Of a stretch of 64,000 bases of DNA, positions 48,364 through 58,168 are shown one piece after another. Under the pieces are notes generated by a model. The model saw only the letters and a list, made by a program, of their open reading frames with translations. It was not told where the DNA came from and ran no database searches. Origin of the DNA: JBDIAG01 sp047974565 (GTDB lineage Bacteria; Actinomycetota; Actinomycetes; Actinomycetales; CAWJMD01). Both the position numbers and the translations under genes were made by a program. The first letter of the stretch is position 1. Every line of letters starts with the position of its first letter. The stretch is from NCBI GenBank assembly GCA_047974565.1, contig JBKECN010000067.1:62001-126000 (forward strand), read 5' to 3'.

Positions 48364-49752
48364 ATGAGCATCGAGGGGCAGACCATCCCGCCGGGCCTGG
48401 CTCAGGCGCAGCAGAAGATGCGCTCGGAGGGGGTGAACTCCACGGCCATCGACGTTTTCGGGCACTACTACGCCCAGCTCCAGCAGGGTGCCACCGGCCG
48501 GATCCCTGAGGACAGCATCGATCCGCTCACCGATCCACCGGCCTTGGCGGACGTGCAGATCGACGGGACCGCCGCTCGTGCGGCGCTGGCCAAGACCGCG
48601 ATGATCAAGTTGAACGGCGGCCTCGGCACGTCGATGGGAATGAGCAAGGCCAAGTCCCTGGTGCCGGTGCGCGAGGGCAAGTCCTTCCTCGACATCGACG
48701 TGCGACAGGTGCTGGCAGCCCGGCGCCGCCACGGCGTGCGACTGCCGCTGGTACTGATGAACAGTTTCAACACCTCCCAGGACACCCTTGCCGCGCTCGC
48801 CGCCTACCCCGAGCTTGCGGTGGCCGACCTACCCCTGGAGTTCATGCAGAGCCAGGCACCCAAACTCCTGGTCGACGGCCTCACGCCCGCGTCCTGGCCG
48901 CAGGAACCGAGCCTGGAATGGTGCCCGCCGGGGCATGGCGACATCTACCCCTCGCTACTGGCCAGCGGGGTGCTCGACGCCTTGCTGGACGCCGGTTTCG
49001 AGTATGCGTCGGTGAGCAACTCGGACAATCTCGGGGCCAGCCCGAACGCGACCCTCGCGGGGTGGTTCGCGGCCAGCGGCGCGCCGTACGCGGCCGAGGT
49101 GTGTCGCCGCACAGCGATGGACCGCAAGGGTGGTCATTTGGCGGTGCGCAAGAGCGATGGGCGGCTCATCCTGCGGGAGACCGCTCAGACCAGTGCCGAG
49201 GAGATGCATTACTTCACCGACGAGCACCGGCACCCGTACTTCCACACCAACAATCTCTGGTTCAACCTGCGCACCCTGCGCGAGGTGCTGGGCGAACGCG
49301 GCGGCGTGCTGGGGCTGCCGATGATCCTCAATGCCAAGACCCTCGATCCGCGCGACCCGCAGAGCCCGCCGGTCTACCAGATCGAGACGGCGATGGGCGC
49401 TGCGGTGGAGGTCTTCCCCGGCGCGCAGGCCATCGCGGTGCCCCGGGGGCGGTTCCGTCCGGTCAAGACCACCAACGACCTGCTGCTGCTGCGCTCGGAC
49501 GTCTACGACCTCGACGCGGACGACCTGATCGTCCAGCAGGTGGACGAGGCCCCGGTGATCTCGCTCGGGCCTGCGTACCGCACCATCGACGACTTCGAGG
49601 CGCGGTTCCCCCAGGGGGCTCCGTCGCTGCTCAAGGCGGGATCGCTGACGGTGGACGGCGACTGGACGTTCGAGCCGGGGACCGTCGTGGAGGGGAACGT
49701 GCACCTGCCCGACGAGGGGGTGCGCACGGTGGGCGGCCGCCTGCACGGCTGA
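48364..49752 (+). CDS. UTP--glucose-1-phosphate uridylyltransferase, eukaryotic (UGP2) type
   Basis: A 462-residue enzyme of the UGP2/UDPGP fold. The nucleotide-binding loop is MIKLNGGLGTSMGMSKAKSL. LEFMQSQAPKLL, PPGHGDIYPSLLASGVLDAL, SVSNSDNLGASPNATLAGWF and RRTAMDRKGGHLA are the eukaryotic-type signature blocks. The C-terminal half ends in a left-handed-helix region (GTVVEGNVHLPDEG). It makes UDP-glucose from glucose-1-phosphate and UTP. Most bacteria use the unrelated GalU type; the UGP2 type is patchy in Actinobacteria. It lies 76 bases after metA. Confidence 0.95.
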   Translation: MSIEGQTIPPGLAQAQQKMRSEGVNSTAIDVFGHYYAQLQQGATGRIPEDSIDPLTDPPALADVQIDGTAARAALAKTAMIKLNGGLGTSMGMSKAKSLVPVREGKSFLDIDVRQVLAARRRHGVRLPLVLMNSFNTSQDTLAALAAYPELAVADLPLEFMQSQAPKLLVDGLTPASWPQEPSLEWCPPGHGDIYPSLLASGVLDALLDAGFEYASVSNSDNLGASPNATLAGWFAASGAPYAAEVCRRTAMDRKGGHLAVRKSDGRLILRETAQTSAEEMHYFTDEHRHPYFHTNNLWFNLRTLREVLGERGGVLGLPMILNAKTLDPRDPQSPPVYQIETAMGAAVEVFPGAQAIAVPRGRFRPVKTTNDLLLLRSDVYDLDADDLIVQQVDEAPVISLGPAYRTIDDFEARFPQGAPSLLKAGSLTVDGDWTFEPGTVVEGNVHLPDEGVRTVGGRLHG

Positions 49753-49779
49753 CCGCCCACCGCCTTGGTCAGGCCCGGT

Positions 49780-49881
49780 TCAGCGGATCTGACCCCGGTA
49801 CAGGCTGGCCTCGCCGGCGGACCGCAGGCCGGCCTCGCTCGCCTTGGCGATGCGGTGCAACAGGTTCTTGATGCTGTGCAT
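49780..49881 (-). CDS. 33-residue micro-protein with its own promoter, unknown function
   Basis: The reading frame encodes a 33-residue peptide (MHSIKNLLHRIAKASEAGLR at the N-terminus, RSAGEASLYRGQIR at the end). It is basic and would form an amphipathic helix. A perfect AAGGAG lies 7 bases before the ATG, and a -35/-10 pair with a 17-base gap lies about 120 bases upstream. I recognise no family. Its 3' end faces the end of the UDP-glucose pyrophosphorylase gene, so it stands alone. A regulatory RNA with an incidental frame is the alternative. Confidence 0.7.
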   Translation of the reverse strand: MHSIKNLLHRIAKASEAGLRSAGEASLYRGQIR

Positions 49882-50001
49882 GACGATGCTCCTTCGGTGT
49901 GGTGATGGTGAGAGCTGCGCAGTGCGTAGTTCGTCGTCACACCGTCGGGGCGGCAAATCGGGGCCGGTTGGTGACCGGATCCGAGCACCTCGCGCTCGAT
50001 A

Positions 50002-50030
50002 AACCTAGCATCGGGCGATTCGGATTCCAA
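50002..50030 (-). promoter_or_regulatory. Sigma-70-type promoter of the 33-residue micro-protein gene
   Basis: On the minus strand, -35 TTGGAA (50025-50030) and -10 TAGGTT (50002-50007) are 17 bases apart. A transcript would begin near 49995 and carry a leader of about 115 bases. The leader includes a small CCGGT/ACCGG hairpin. Confidence 0.6.
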
Positions 50031-50102
50031 GCGCGCAGCGGGGAGCGGCTCAGGGTGATCACCGGTGCCTGATGGACCCGGGGGTACGGCAGACTGGCCT
50101 GC

Positions 50103-50459
50103 ATGTCAGCGGACGTGAACGGCCCGGCGGCCGGGCCCGGCGAATCACCAGAAGCCGCCTACGAGGCGGAGGACCCGGTGCTGGCTGGCTACCGGCAGAG
50201 CATCGACAACATCGATGCCGCGCTCGTCTTCATGCTCTCCGAACGGTTCAAGATCACTCAGAAGGTGGGCGAGTACAAGGCCGCCACCGATCAGCCCCCG
50301 GCCGATCCCGCCCGTGAGGCGCGGCAGCTGGCGCGGCTGCGCGAGCTGTCCCGCACCGCCCAGTTGGACCCGGAGTTCTCCGAGAAGTTCCTGCGCTTCG
50401 TCATCGACGAGGTGATCCACCATCACGAGCGGATCCGCGATAGCGAGGCGATCGGATGA
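50103..50459 (+). CDS. Chorismate mutase (AroQ type)
   Basis: A 118-residue helical chorismate mutase. YRQSIDNIDAALVFMLSERF, KITQKVGEYKA and ARLRELSRTAQLDPEFSEKF are the AroQ helices, with the active-site Arg/Lys replaced in part as in mycobacterial-type enzymes. It converts chorismate to prephenate for Phe and Tyr. No signal peptide, so cytosolic. Its TGA overlaps the start of the glycosidase gene (ATGA), an unusual operon partner. Confidence 0.9.
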   Translation: MSADVNGPAAGPGESPEAAYEAEDPVLAGYRQSIDNIDAALVFMLSERFKITQKVGEYKAATDQPPADPAREARQLARLRELSRTAQLDPEFSEKFLRFVIDEVIHHHERIRDSEAIG

Positions 50460-51823
50460 CCGGGTGGGTGGATACCAGCCTGTGGTGGCACGCCTACCCT
50501 CTCGGCCTGCTCGACTGCCCCGCCCAGGCGCAGGACCTGCGCACCGAGCACCGGCTGCGCCGTCTCACCGACTGGCTCGACCACGTGGTTGAACTCGGCC
50601 TCAACGGGATCGCGCTGGGCCCGATCTTCGCCTCCGCCACGCACGGTTACGACACCGTGGACTACTTCGAGGTGGACTCCCGGCTCGGTGACCGGTCCGA
50701 TCTGGACCACGTCATCGCCGAGTGCCACGCCCGCGGCGTGCGGATCATGCTCGACGGGGTCTTCAACCACGTCGGGGACACCCACCCGGACTTCCTGGCC
50801 GCGGTGGAGCACGGAGCCGGGGCCCCCACCGAGCACCTCTTCCGGTTCCACACTCCCGATGGCCCGGCCCAGGGCGGCCGGGCGCCCGGCCAACGTCCCG
50901 AGTACGACTGCTTCGAAGGCCACTCCCAGCTCGTCGCGCTGAACCACGCGGACCCCGCGGTGGTCGACCTGATCGTCGAGGTGATGACCCACTGGCTGGC
51001 CCGCGGCGTGGACGGCTGGCGACTCGACGCTGCCTACGCGGTGCCGCCAGAGTTCTGGGCGACGGTGATCGGCCGGGTCCGAGAACAATTCCCCGACTGC
51101 TACCTCGTCGGGGAGGTGATCCACGGTGACTACGTCGACATCGTCACCAGGACCGGGATGGACGCGGTCACCCAGTACGAACTGTGGAAGTCCATCTGGA
51201 GCAGTCTGAACGACCAGAACTTCCACGAGTTGGCCTGGAACCTCACTCGGCACAATGACTTCCTCGACACCTTCGTGCCGTGGACCTTCGTCGGCAACCA
51301 CGATGTCACCCGGATCGTCAGCCGGCTCACCCGGCCCGAGTCGGTGAGCCTGGCCGTCGTGCTGCTCTTCCTGCTCGGCGGCACCCCGGCGGTCTATTAC
51401 GGGGACGAACTGGGGTTGGCGGGCCTGAAGGAGGAACGCGTCGGCGGCGACGACGCGATCCGGCCTGCCCTGGAGCCGGTGCCGGCGGAGCAGATCGAGG
51501 GGATCACCGCCCTGCATCGCGAACTCATCGCGCTGCGTCGCCGCCACCCGTGGCTGCACCGGGCCCACTCCCACACCGAGCACCTGACCAATACCGTCAT
51601 CTGCCTGCGGATGGGCGACCCGGACGACCCGGAACGGTGGCTCCAGGTTGGGCTCAACAACGACTCCGCCCCCACCGAGTTCGGCACGCAGAGTGCGGAA
51701 TTGTCACCGGTGCCAGTTATCGTGGCCGGGCGTGGCGCCCACCAGGACGGTGAGGCGATCCGGCTGGACTCGTTCGGCTGGTGCGTCTTGGCTCCGCAGG
51801 GGTCGAGGGACGAAGGTTCGTGA
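50456..51823 (+). CDS. GH13 alpha-amylase family glycosidase
   Basis: A 455-residue cytosolic GH13 enzyme. The four conserved regions are DGVFNH, GVDGWRLDAAYAV (nucleophile Asp), LVGEVIHGD (acid/base Glu) and FVGNHDVTR (stabiliser Asp). It begins MTGWVDTSLWWHAYPLGLLD and has no signal peptide, so it acts on an internal alpha-glucan or maltosyl compound. It is short of the usual C-terminal beta domain, but an atypical one may be present (VPVIVAGRGAHQDGEAIRLD). Translationally coupled to chorismate mutase. Confidence 0.9.
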   Translation: MTGWVDTSLWWHAYPLGLLDCPAQAQDLRTEHRLRRLTDWLDHVVELGLNGIALGPIFASATHGYDTVDYFEVDSRLGDRSDLDHVIAECHARGVRIMLDGVFNHVGDTHPDFLAAVEHGAGAPTEHLFRFHTPDGPAQGGRAPGQRPEYDCFEGHSQLVALNHADPAVVDLIVEVMTHWLARGVDGWRLDAAYAVPPEFWATVIGRVREQFPDCYLVGEVIHGDYVDIVTRTGMDAVTQYELWKSIWSSLNDQNFHELAWNLTRHNDFLDTFVPWTFVGNHDVTRIVSRLTRPESVSLAVVLLFLLGGTPAVYYGDELGLAGLKEERVGGDDAIRPALEPVPAEQIEGITALHRELIALRRRHPWLHRAHSHTEHLTNTVICLRMGDPDDPERWLQVGLNNDSAPTEFGTQSAELSPVPVIVAGRGAHQDGEAIRLDSFGWCVLAPQGSRDEGS

Positions 51824-51911
51824 GCACGTGACTCCACGTCGGCCACCGCGAGCCCCGCGCGAGGCGTGACCAGGCCCTGAACCACCCACCACAATCTCAG
51901 GAGGACGACCG

Positions 51912-54900
51912 ATGAGCGCACTGACGCGGCTCGCGCTGCGAAACCGCGCCGTCGTCATCCTGGCCACGCTGGTGACGATCGGGCTCGGCCTGTTCAGCGC
52001 CGGTGCCCTGCGTCAGGAACTCATCCCCTCGCTGACCATCCCCAGCGCAGCCGTGGTCGCCGCCTACCCCGGTGCCGGCCCGCAGGTGGTCGAGACCGAG
52101 GTCACCAAACCCCTGGAGACCGCGCTCAAAGGGGTCACCGGAGTCACCAAGGTCACCTCCGTCTCGGCCAACAACGTCTCCCAGATCACCGTCTCGTGGG
52201 ACTACGACACCGACCGCGATTCGATCGAACCCAAGCTCCGGGCCGCGATGGACGCCCAACGGTCCACGTTGCCGGCCGACGTCGATCCCCAGTTGCTGAT
52301 CGGCACCTTCGAGGACGTACCGGTGCTCTACCTGGCGGTCTCCTCCGAACTGGCCCCGGACGACCTGGCCAACAAGCTCGAGGACGTCGCCGTACCCGCC
52401 CTGTCCGCGGTGGACGGGGTGCGCTCGGCCAGCGTGTCCGGTCAAGAGGTGCGTGAGGTCACGATCACCACCCGGGCCGCCGACCTGGACCGGCTCAACG
52501 TCGATGCCAGCCAGCTCAGCCAACTGTTCCCGATGTACACCGCGCAAATCCCGGCCGGTGCGATCACCGAGGCCGGCCAGGACGAGAACGTCCAGGTGGG
52601 CAAGACCCTCACCACCCTCGACGACGTGCGCGCCATCCAACTCCAGGGCACGGACGGGCCGGTCGCCCTCTCGGACGTCGCGGACGTCACCGACGACGTG
52701 GTGCCGGTCACCACGATCTCCCGGGTCAACGGCGAGCCCTCCCTCGACCTGGCGGTGACCAAGAACCAGGACGCGAACACCGTCTCGGTGGCCGCCGACG
52801 TGCGCGAGCAACTCCCGCAGATCGCCGAGCAGATCGGCGGGAACACCCAGTTCGAGACGATCTTCGACCAGGCCCCGTTCATCGAGCAGTCCATCCACGA
52901 CCTCACCGTCGAAGGTGGGCTCGGCCTGGTGATGGCGGTCCTGGTGATCCTGGTCTTCCTGTGGTCGATCCGGCCCACGGTGATCACCGCGATCTCGATC
53001 CCGATGTCGCTGCTCATCACGTTCATCACGCTGTACCTGAGCGACTACACCCTCAACCTCATCACCCTGTCGGCATTGACCGTCGCTGTCGGCCGGGTCG
53101 TCGACGACTCCATCGTCGTCATCGAGAACATCGAGAGGCATCTGCACGCAGGCGAGGAGTTCTCCGCGGCCACCATCATCCGGTCGGTCAAGGAGGTAGC
53201 CAGCGCGGTCACCGCGTCCACCATCACCACGGTCGCCGTGTTCGCTCCGATCTCCCTGGTCTCGGGCCAGGCCGGCGAACTGTTCCGGCCGTTCGGAATC
53301 ACCGTCACCGTTGCTCTGATGGCCTCACTGCTCGTCTCGCTCACCCTGGTGCCGGTGCTGGCGTCCTGGTTCATGCGCCCCTCGCGCAGGCCGCCATCGG
53401 AAGCGAAGCTGGCCAGGCAGGCCGCCCGCGAGCGCAAGCTGGCTGACGCTGAGCAGGCCCGCCATGCCAAGGAGCAGGCGCGCGCCGAGGCCAAACTGGC
53501 CAAACGAGAGGCCAAAGAGCGCGCCTGGCTCGCCAAGCACGATGCCGACGAGGCGACCACCGAGCAGCGGATCGCCGCCCTGCACGCCCGGCACGCCCCG
53601 GCCCCGGCCAATCCCGAGCATGAGATGCACGAGTCGGCCCAGACCCGGCTGCAGCGTGGCTACCTGCCGGCGCTGCGGTTCAGCCTTCGGCACCCGGTGA
53701 TCACCATCGTCGCGGCGATGCTCCTGTTCGGCTCGACCATGGGTCTGACCACGCTGCTGAAGACCGACTTCATCGGCGACGCCGGCCAGACCAGTCTCGC
53801 GCTGAGCCAGACCATGCCACCCGGCACCTCCCTGCAGGCCACCGACGAGGCGTCCCGCAAGATCGAGGCGATCCTCGCCGACACTCCCGCGGTGGAGACC
53901 TACCAGACCACGGTGGGCGGCGGATCCCTGGAGGAGCAGTTCAGCGGTGGCGGGGGCGGATCGAACAAGGCGTCGTATTCGGTGACCCTGCGGGAGGGCA
54001 GCCAGGCCCTGCCGGTTGCCGACAAGCTGCGCGCCCAGTTCGCCGAGCAGCCCGACGTGGGGCAGGTCGAGGTGATCACCTCGGACGGAGCGACCGGATC
54101 GCAGGCCATCTCGGTCCAGCTGACCGGTAGCGACGAGGCATCCCTGGCCGAGGCGGGTCGCCAGGTGGAGGCCATGATGAGCGGCCTGAGCGGCTTCAGC
54201 CAGGTCACCTCCACCCTGGCCGACCAGCAGTCCGTGCTGCAGGTCAACGTCAACGAACCGCAGGCCGCCGTGTATGGCATGTCGCAGTTCACCATCGGCG
54301 CCGCCGCGACCGAGGCGATCCAGGGCACCACCCTGGGCCAGATGACCCTGGCCGGCATCGAGCGCGACGTGGTGCTGCGCTCGGGGCCCAGGCTGACCAG
54401 CAAGGAGGAACTGGAGAATCTCGCGCTGCCGGTCACCCAGCAGCAGACCATGGACGCCCGCCAGAACGCCGCCGACGCGCTCGCCGACGAGCAACAACAA
54501 CAGCAGGACGACCAACTCGCCGAGCAGCGCGCCGACCTGGTCAAGGCCGAGAACGAGCTCCGCAGCAGCAGGGCCGACCTCGCCCACCAGATCGCCGTGA
54601 TGAACGATCAGCTGACCGCGCTGCGCCGGATGCCGATCCCCCCGCCGCAGCCGCTGCCGACCGAGTCGAACCCGGCCGTGGAGATCGCCACCCAGATCGC
54701 CCAACTGGAAGAGGGTGTTTCGCAGCTGAACACCCAACTGGAGCAGTTGGACAAGCAGATCACCTCGACGGTCGACCAGCGGGCGGCGCTGGCCCAGTCC
54801 GCCGCCGACGCCGCCGAGGCCCGGCGCAAGTCCGAGGCCGCCCAGGAAGTGGAGGGCAGCCCGAAGCTGCTCAAGGAGGTCGCCGAGGTGGTCGCCGTCC

Positions 54901-55676
54901 CGGCCCCGGCCGCGATCAACCACACCGATGGGGCACGCGTGGTCACCGTCGACGGGGTCCCGCCCGAGGGCGACCTGCGCCAGGCGACCCTGACCGTCAC
55001 GAACGAATTGGACGCCCTCGCGCTGCCCGCCGGGGTGACCGCCGACATCGGTGGGGTCGCCCAGGAGCAGGGAGAGGCCTTCCAGCAGCTCTTCCTGGCC
55101 ATGGCGATCGCCATCGCGATCGTCTACATGGTCATGGTGGCCACCTTCCGCTCCCTGCTGCAGCCGGTGATCCTGCTGGTCTCGGTGCCCTTCGCGGCAA
55201 CCGGCGCCATCGGCCTGCTGCTGATCACCGGCACACCGCTCGGCCTGCCGGCGATGATCGGCCTGCTCATGCTCATCGGCATCGTCGTCACGAACGCGAT
55301 CGTGCTGATCGACCTGGTCAACCACTATCGCTCCACCGGCGCCAGCATCGACGACGCCGTCATCCACGGTGCCCGGCAGCGATTGCGGCCGATCATCATG
55401 ACGGCTTTGGCCACCATCATGGCGCTGGTGCCGATGTCCCTGGGCCTGACCGGTGGGGGCGTGTTCATCTCCAAGCCACTGGCGATCGTGGTCATCGGTG
55501 GGCTGGTCTCCTCGACCCTGCTCACCCTCATCCTGGTGCCGGTGCTGTACCACCTGGTAGAAACCGCGAAGTACCGGATCGCCTCATGGCGGACCCGTCG
55601 ACACGAGCCCGATCCCGACCCCGATGAGGACCTGGACGGGCTGACGAGCATGCTGGACAAGCCTTCGCCAAGTTGA
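51912..55676 (+). CDS. RND-family efflux pump (AcrB/HAE-type) with two coiled-coil insertions
   Basis: A 1254-residue RND permease, about 200 longer than AcrB. TM1 is RAVVILATLVTIGLGLFSAG. TM4 carries the charged proton-relay region RVVDDSIVVIENIERHLHAG. The last TM bundle has NAIVLIDLVNHYRSTGASID. Between TM6 and TM7 lies a Lys/Glu/Ala-rich cytosolic helix (RKLADAEQARHAKEQARAEA, about residues 495-560). The second outer loop holds a long coiled coil (DQLAEQRADLVKAENELRSS, then IAQLEEGVSQLNTQLEQLDK). SwrC-like pumps of Gram-positives have similar features. AGGAGG precedes the ATG. No adaptor or TetR gene is adjacent. Confidence 0.92.
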   Translation: MSALTRLALRNRAVVILATLVTIGLGLFSAGALRQELIPSLTIPSAAVVAAYPGAGPQVVETEVTKPLETALKGVTGVTKVTSVSANNVSQITVSWDYDTDRDSIEPKLRAAMDAQRSTLPADVDPQLLIGTFEDVPVLYLAVSSELAPDDLANKLEDVAVPALSAVDGVRSASVSGQEVREVTITTRAADLDRLNVDASQLSQLFPMYTAQIPAGAITEAGQDENVQVGKTLTTLDDVRAIQLQGTDGPVALSDVADVTDDVVPVTTISRVNGEPSLDLAVTKNQDANTVSVAADVREQLPQIAEQIGGNTQFETIFDQAPFIEQSIHDLTVEGGLGLVMAVLVILVFLWSIRPTVITAISIPMSLLITFITLYLSDYTLNLITLSALTVAVGRVVDDSIVVIENIERHLHAGEEFSAATIIRSVKEVASAVTASTITTVAVFAPISLVSGQAGELFRPFGITVTVALMASLLVSLTLVPVLASWFMRPSRRPPSEAKLARQAARERKLADAEQARHAKEQARAEAKLAKREAKERAWLAKHDADEATTEQRIAALHARHAPAPANPEHEMHESAQTRLQRGYLPALRFSLRHPVITIVAAMLLFGSTMGLTTLLKTDFIGDAGQTSLALSQTMPPGTSLQATDEASRKIEAILADTPAVETYQTTVGGGSLEEQFSGGGGGSNKASYSVTLREGSQALPVADKLRAQFAEQPDVGQVEVITSDGATGSQAISVQLTGSDEASLAEAGRQVEAMMSGLSGFSQVTSTLADQQSVLQVNVNEPQAAVYGMSQFTIGAAATEAIQGTTLGQMTLAGIERDVVLRSGPRLTSKEELENLALPVTQQQTMDARQNAADALADEQQQQQDDQLAEQRADLVKAENELRSSRADLAHQIAVMNDQLTALRRMPIPPPQPLPTESNPAVEIATQIAQLEEGVSQLNTQLEQLDKQITSTVDQRAALAQSAADAAEARRKSEAAQEVEGSPKLLKEVAEVVAVPAPAAINHTDGARVVTVDGVPPEGDLRQATLTVTNELDALALPAGVTADIGGVAQEQGEAFQQLFLAMAIAIAIVYMVMVATFRSLLQPVILLVSVPFAATGAIGLLLITGTPLGLPAMIGLLMLIGIVVTNAIVLIDLVNHYRSTGASIDDAVIHGARQRLRPIIMTALATIMALVPMSLGLTGGGVFISKPLAIVVIGGLVSSTLLTLILVPVLYHLVETAKYRIASWRTRRHEPDPDPDEDLDGLTSMLDKPSPS

Positions 55677-55936
55677 ACCTGATCTGCCGATCAATCGGAC
55701 ATTCGGGCACCGCGGGCCACTCGTGGATCGCCCACCCGGCAGACCCGTTGACGAATGTTCGCGACGGATGTGACGCACAGTAATCGACGTGATCGTGACT
55801 CTCCATATTGGTTCCGTCCACTAAAATAGGGTCCCTTCACCCGATCGGACGTCACCGGATTCCACCCGTACCCACACTCACCCTGATCGGGGGACGCCAC
55901 CTCATCACCAGATCGGCGCCAGCCGAATGTGACGGT

Positions 55937-58045
55937 ATGAGACAGCAGGTCGACATCCACGCCGTGGGCATGTCCGACCTCATGCACGGCGCCTTCAGGT
56001 ACAGCGCGCACGCAATGGCCTTGCTCGACCTCGAAGGCACCGTCCTGGACGTCAATCTGCAGGCCCTGGACGGAACCAGTCAGGTGGCTGCCGACCTGGT
56101 GGGCAAACCCTTGTGGGAGGCCCCCTGGTGGCAGGACGCGCACGAGGCCGATCGCTTGCGTCGCTCCATCCGAGAGGCGGCCCGGGGCGCCCGGCTCAGC
56201 TACCCGGCCCATCTGCCCGGGGAGGACCGCCCGCTGCTCGTCGAGATCTCCGTCATGCCGGTGCGAGGCTCCTCCGGCGAGGTGGTCGCACTGCTGGCCG
56301 AGGCCCGCGACCTCACTCAGATCACCCAGTGGGCCCAGGACGCGGGACTGAAGAACCTCTTCCTGGACGCCATCCTCGACAACGTCCAGGACGGCATCGT
56401 CGCGTGCGACCCCGATGGCCGGCTCACCTTGTTCAATCGGGCCGCGCGACGGATGCACGGCACCGGCCCCGACTCCCACCTCAGCGCCGGGGAGTGGGCC
56501 GAGCACTACGACCTGTTCACCTCGGCCGGCGACCGGCACCTCACCCTGGAGGAACTGCCGCTGGCCAGAGCGCTGCACGGCGAACGCTTCCGCGGCGTCG
56601 AGATCCAGATCGAGCCCTCGTACGGTGGCGGCCGCCGCACCGTGGTGTGTGCCGGATCGCCGCTCACCGATGGCACCGGCAGACTGCTGGGCGCGGTCAC
56701 GACCATGCACGACATCACCGCCCGCAAGCGAACCGAGGCGCAACTGCGCCACGACGCCCTGCACGACCGGCTCACCGGGCTGCCTAACCGGGCCCTGCTC
56801 GGGCACATGATCGAGCACGCGATCGCCCGATACCAGCGCAAGCCGCGGCAGGTCTTCGGGCTCATGCTGCTCGACCTCGACGACTTCAAGAACGTCAACG
56901 ACGCCTACGGCCACCTGGCTGGCGATCAGTTCCTGCTGGAGGTCGCCCAGCGGCTGTCCGGCTGCCTGCGCAGCACCGACCTGGTCGCCCGGCTGGGCGG
57001 CGACGAGTTCGCCATCCTGCTGGAGTCCCCCGTCGACGAGGGCATCCTCATGCGGGTGGCCGAACGCATCCAGGCGGCCCTGGCCACCCCGGTGACGATC
57101 AACTCGATCCCGATCCACCCGTCCGCCTCGATCGGTGCCACGGTCGCCCAGCCCTCGTATACCCAGGTGCACCAGGTGCTGCGGGACGCCGACACCGCGA
57201 TGTACCGCGCCAAGAACAGCGGCAAGAACGAGGTGACGCTCTTCGACGACAGCATGTACGCCGCGGTGCTGCGCCGGATCACCACCGAGCGCGAACTGCG
57301 CACTGCACTGGCGGAGGAGCAACTCGTCCTGCACTACCAGCCGGTCATCGAACTGGGCACCGGACGCTGCGTGGGTTTCGAAGCACTGGTGCGCTGGCAG
57401 CACCCCGAGCGGGGGCTGCTGGGGCCAGGGGCCTTTCTCGACGTGGCCGAGACCACCGGCCTCATCGTGCCGATGGGCAACTGGGTGCTGGACGAATCGG
57501 CCCGCCAGTTGCGGCAGTGGCGTGCCCTGCCGGGCCTGGGCGATCTCACCATGGCCGCCAACCTCAGCGGCCGTCAACTGTGCAAGCACAACAACCCCAG
57601 TGAGCACCTGCTCGCCTTCGACTTCCCCGAAGGCCTGGAACTCGAGGTGACCGAGAGCACCCTGACGGACTCGGCCGCCGCGGTGGCCACCCTCGAGGCG
57701 CTGGCTGCCCGGGGCGTGCCCCTGTCCCTGGACGACTTCGGCACCGGCTACGCCTCGCTGGCGGCTCTGGAACGGCACCCGATCTCCACCCTCAAGATCG
57801 ATCGGACATTCGTCGCTCAACTACCGGACGGCGAGCGGCCCCGGGCCATCATCGGCTGCGTCTCGACACTGGCCGGGCACCTCAACCTGCGGGTCGTGGC
57901 CGAAGGGCTGGAGACCATTGAGCAGGTGCAGGCGATCCAGGAGTTGGGTTGCCGGTATGGTCAGGGCTTCTACTTCGCCAAGCCGTTGCCCGCCGACGAG
58001 GCACTGGCCTACGCCCGACGCTCACGCGAGTCGGCAGCGGGCTGA
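55937..58045 (+). CDS. PAS-GGDEF-EAL cyclic-di-GMP signalling protein
   Basis: A 702-residue protein. Two PAS/PAC-like domains (FRYSAHAMALLDLEGTVLDV; FLDAILDNVQDGIVACDPDG) end in DITARKRTEAQLRHDAL. The GGDEF domain carries VARLGGDEFAILLESP, intact in its active site, and the EAL domain carries CVGFEALVRWQHPERG, DDFGTGYASLAALERHPIS and KIDRTFV. Both c-di-GMP synthesis and hydrolysis look possible. No membrane helix is seen, so it is soluble. The start is uncertain: ATG 55937 (MRQQVDIHAVGMSDL) lacks a strong ribosome site. TAAAAT at 55822 is a candidate -10. Confidence 0.93.
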   Translation: MRQQVDIHAVGMSDLMHGAFRYSAHAMALLDLEGTVLDVNLQALDGTSQVAADLVGKPLWEAPWWQDAHEADRLRRSIREAARGARLSYPAHLPGEDRPLLVEISVMPVRGSSGEVVALLAEARDLTQITQWAQDAGLKNLFLDAILDNVQDGIVACDPDGRLTLFNRAARRMHGTGPDSHLSAGEWAEHYDLFTSAGDRHLTLEELPLARALHGERFRGVEIQIEPSYGGGRRTVVCAGSPLTDGTGRLLGAVTTMHDITARKRTEAQLRHDALHDRLTGLPNRALLGHMIEHAIARYQRKPRQVFGLMLLDLDDFKNVNDAYGHLAGDQFLLEVAQRLSGCLRSTDLVARLGGDEFAILLESPVDEGILMRVAERIQAALATPVTINSIPIHPSASIGATVAQPSYTQVHQVLRDADTAMYRAKNSGKNEVTLFDDSMYAAVLRRITTERELRTALAEEQLVLHYQPVIELGTGRCVGFEALVRWQHPERGLLGPGAFLDVAETTGLIVPMGNWVLDESARQLRQWRALPGLGDLTMAANLSGRQLCKHNNPSEHLLAFDFPEGLELEVTESTLTDSAAAVATLEALAARGVPLSLDDFGTGYASLAALERHPISTLKIDRTFVAQLPDGERPRAIIGCVSTLAGHLNLRVVAEGLETIEQVQAIQELGCRYGQGFYFAKPLPADEALAYARRSRESAAG

Positions 58046-58168
58046 CGTCCCTGGACGGACCGGGCTGTGCACGCCGGCCAGCCGGGTCGGTGCGCGGCAT
58101 GCCGCTTCGAGGTGAACAATGAGTGCCATGGCGATCGGTTCCAACCCTGGCCGGGCGCGGGTGGGCAC

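Noticed and set aside
53325..55553. 742-codon open frame on the minus strand
   Set aside because: It is antisense to the RND pump gene and has low-complexity Gly/His/Val composition.
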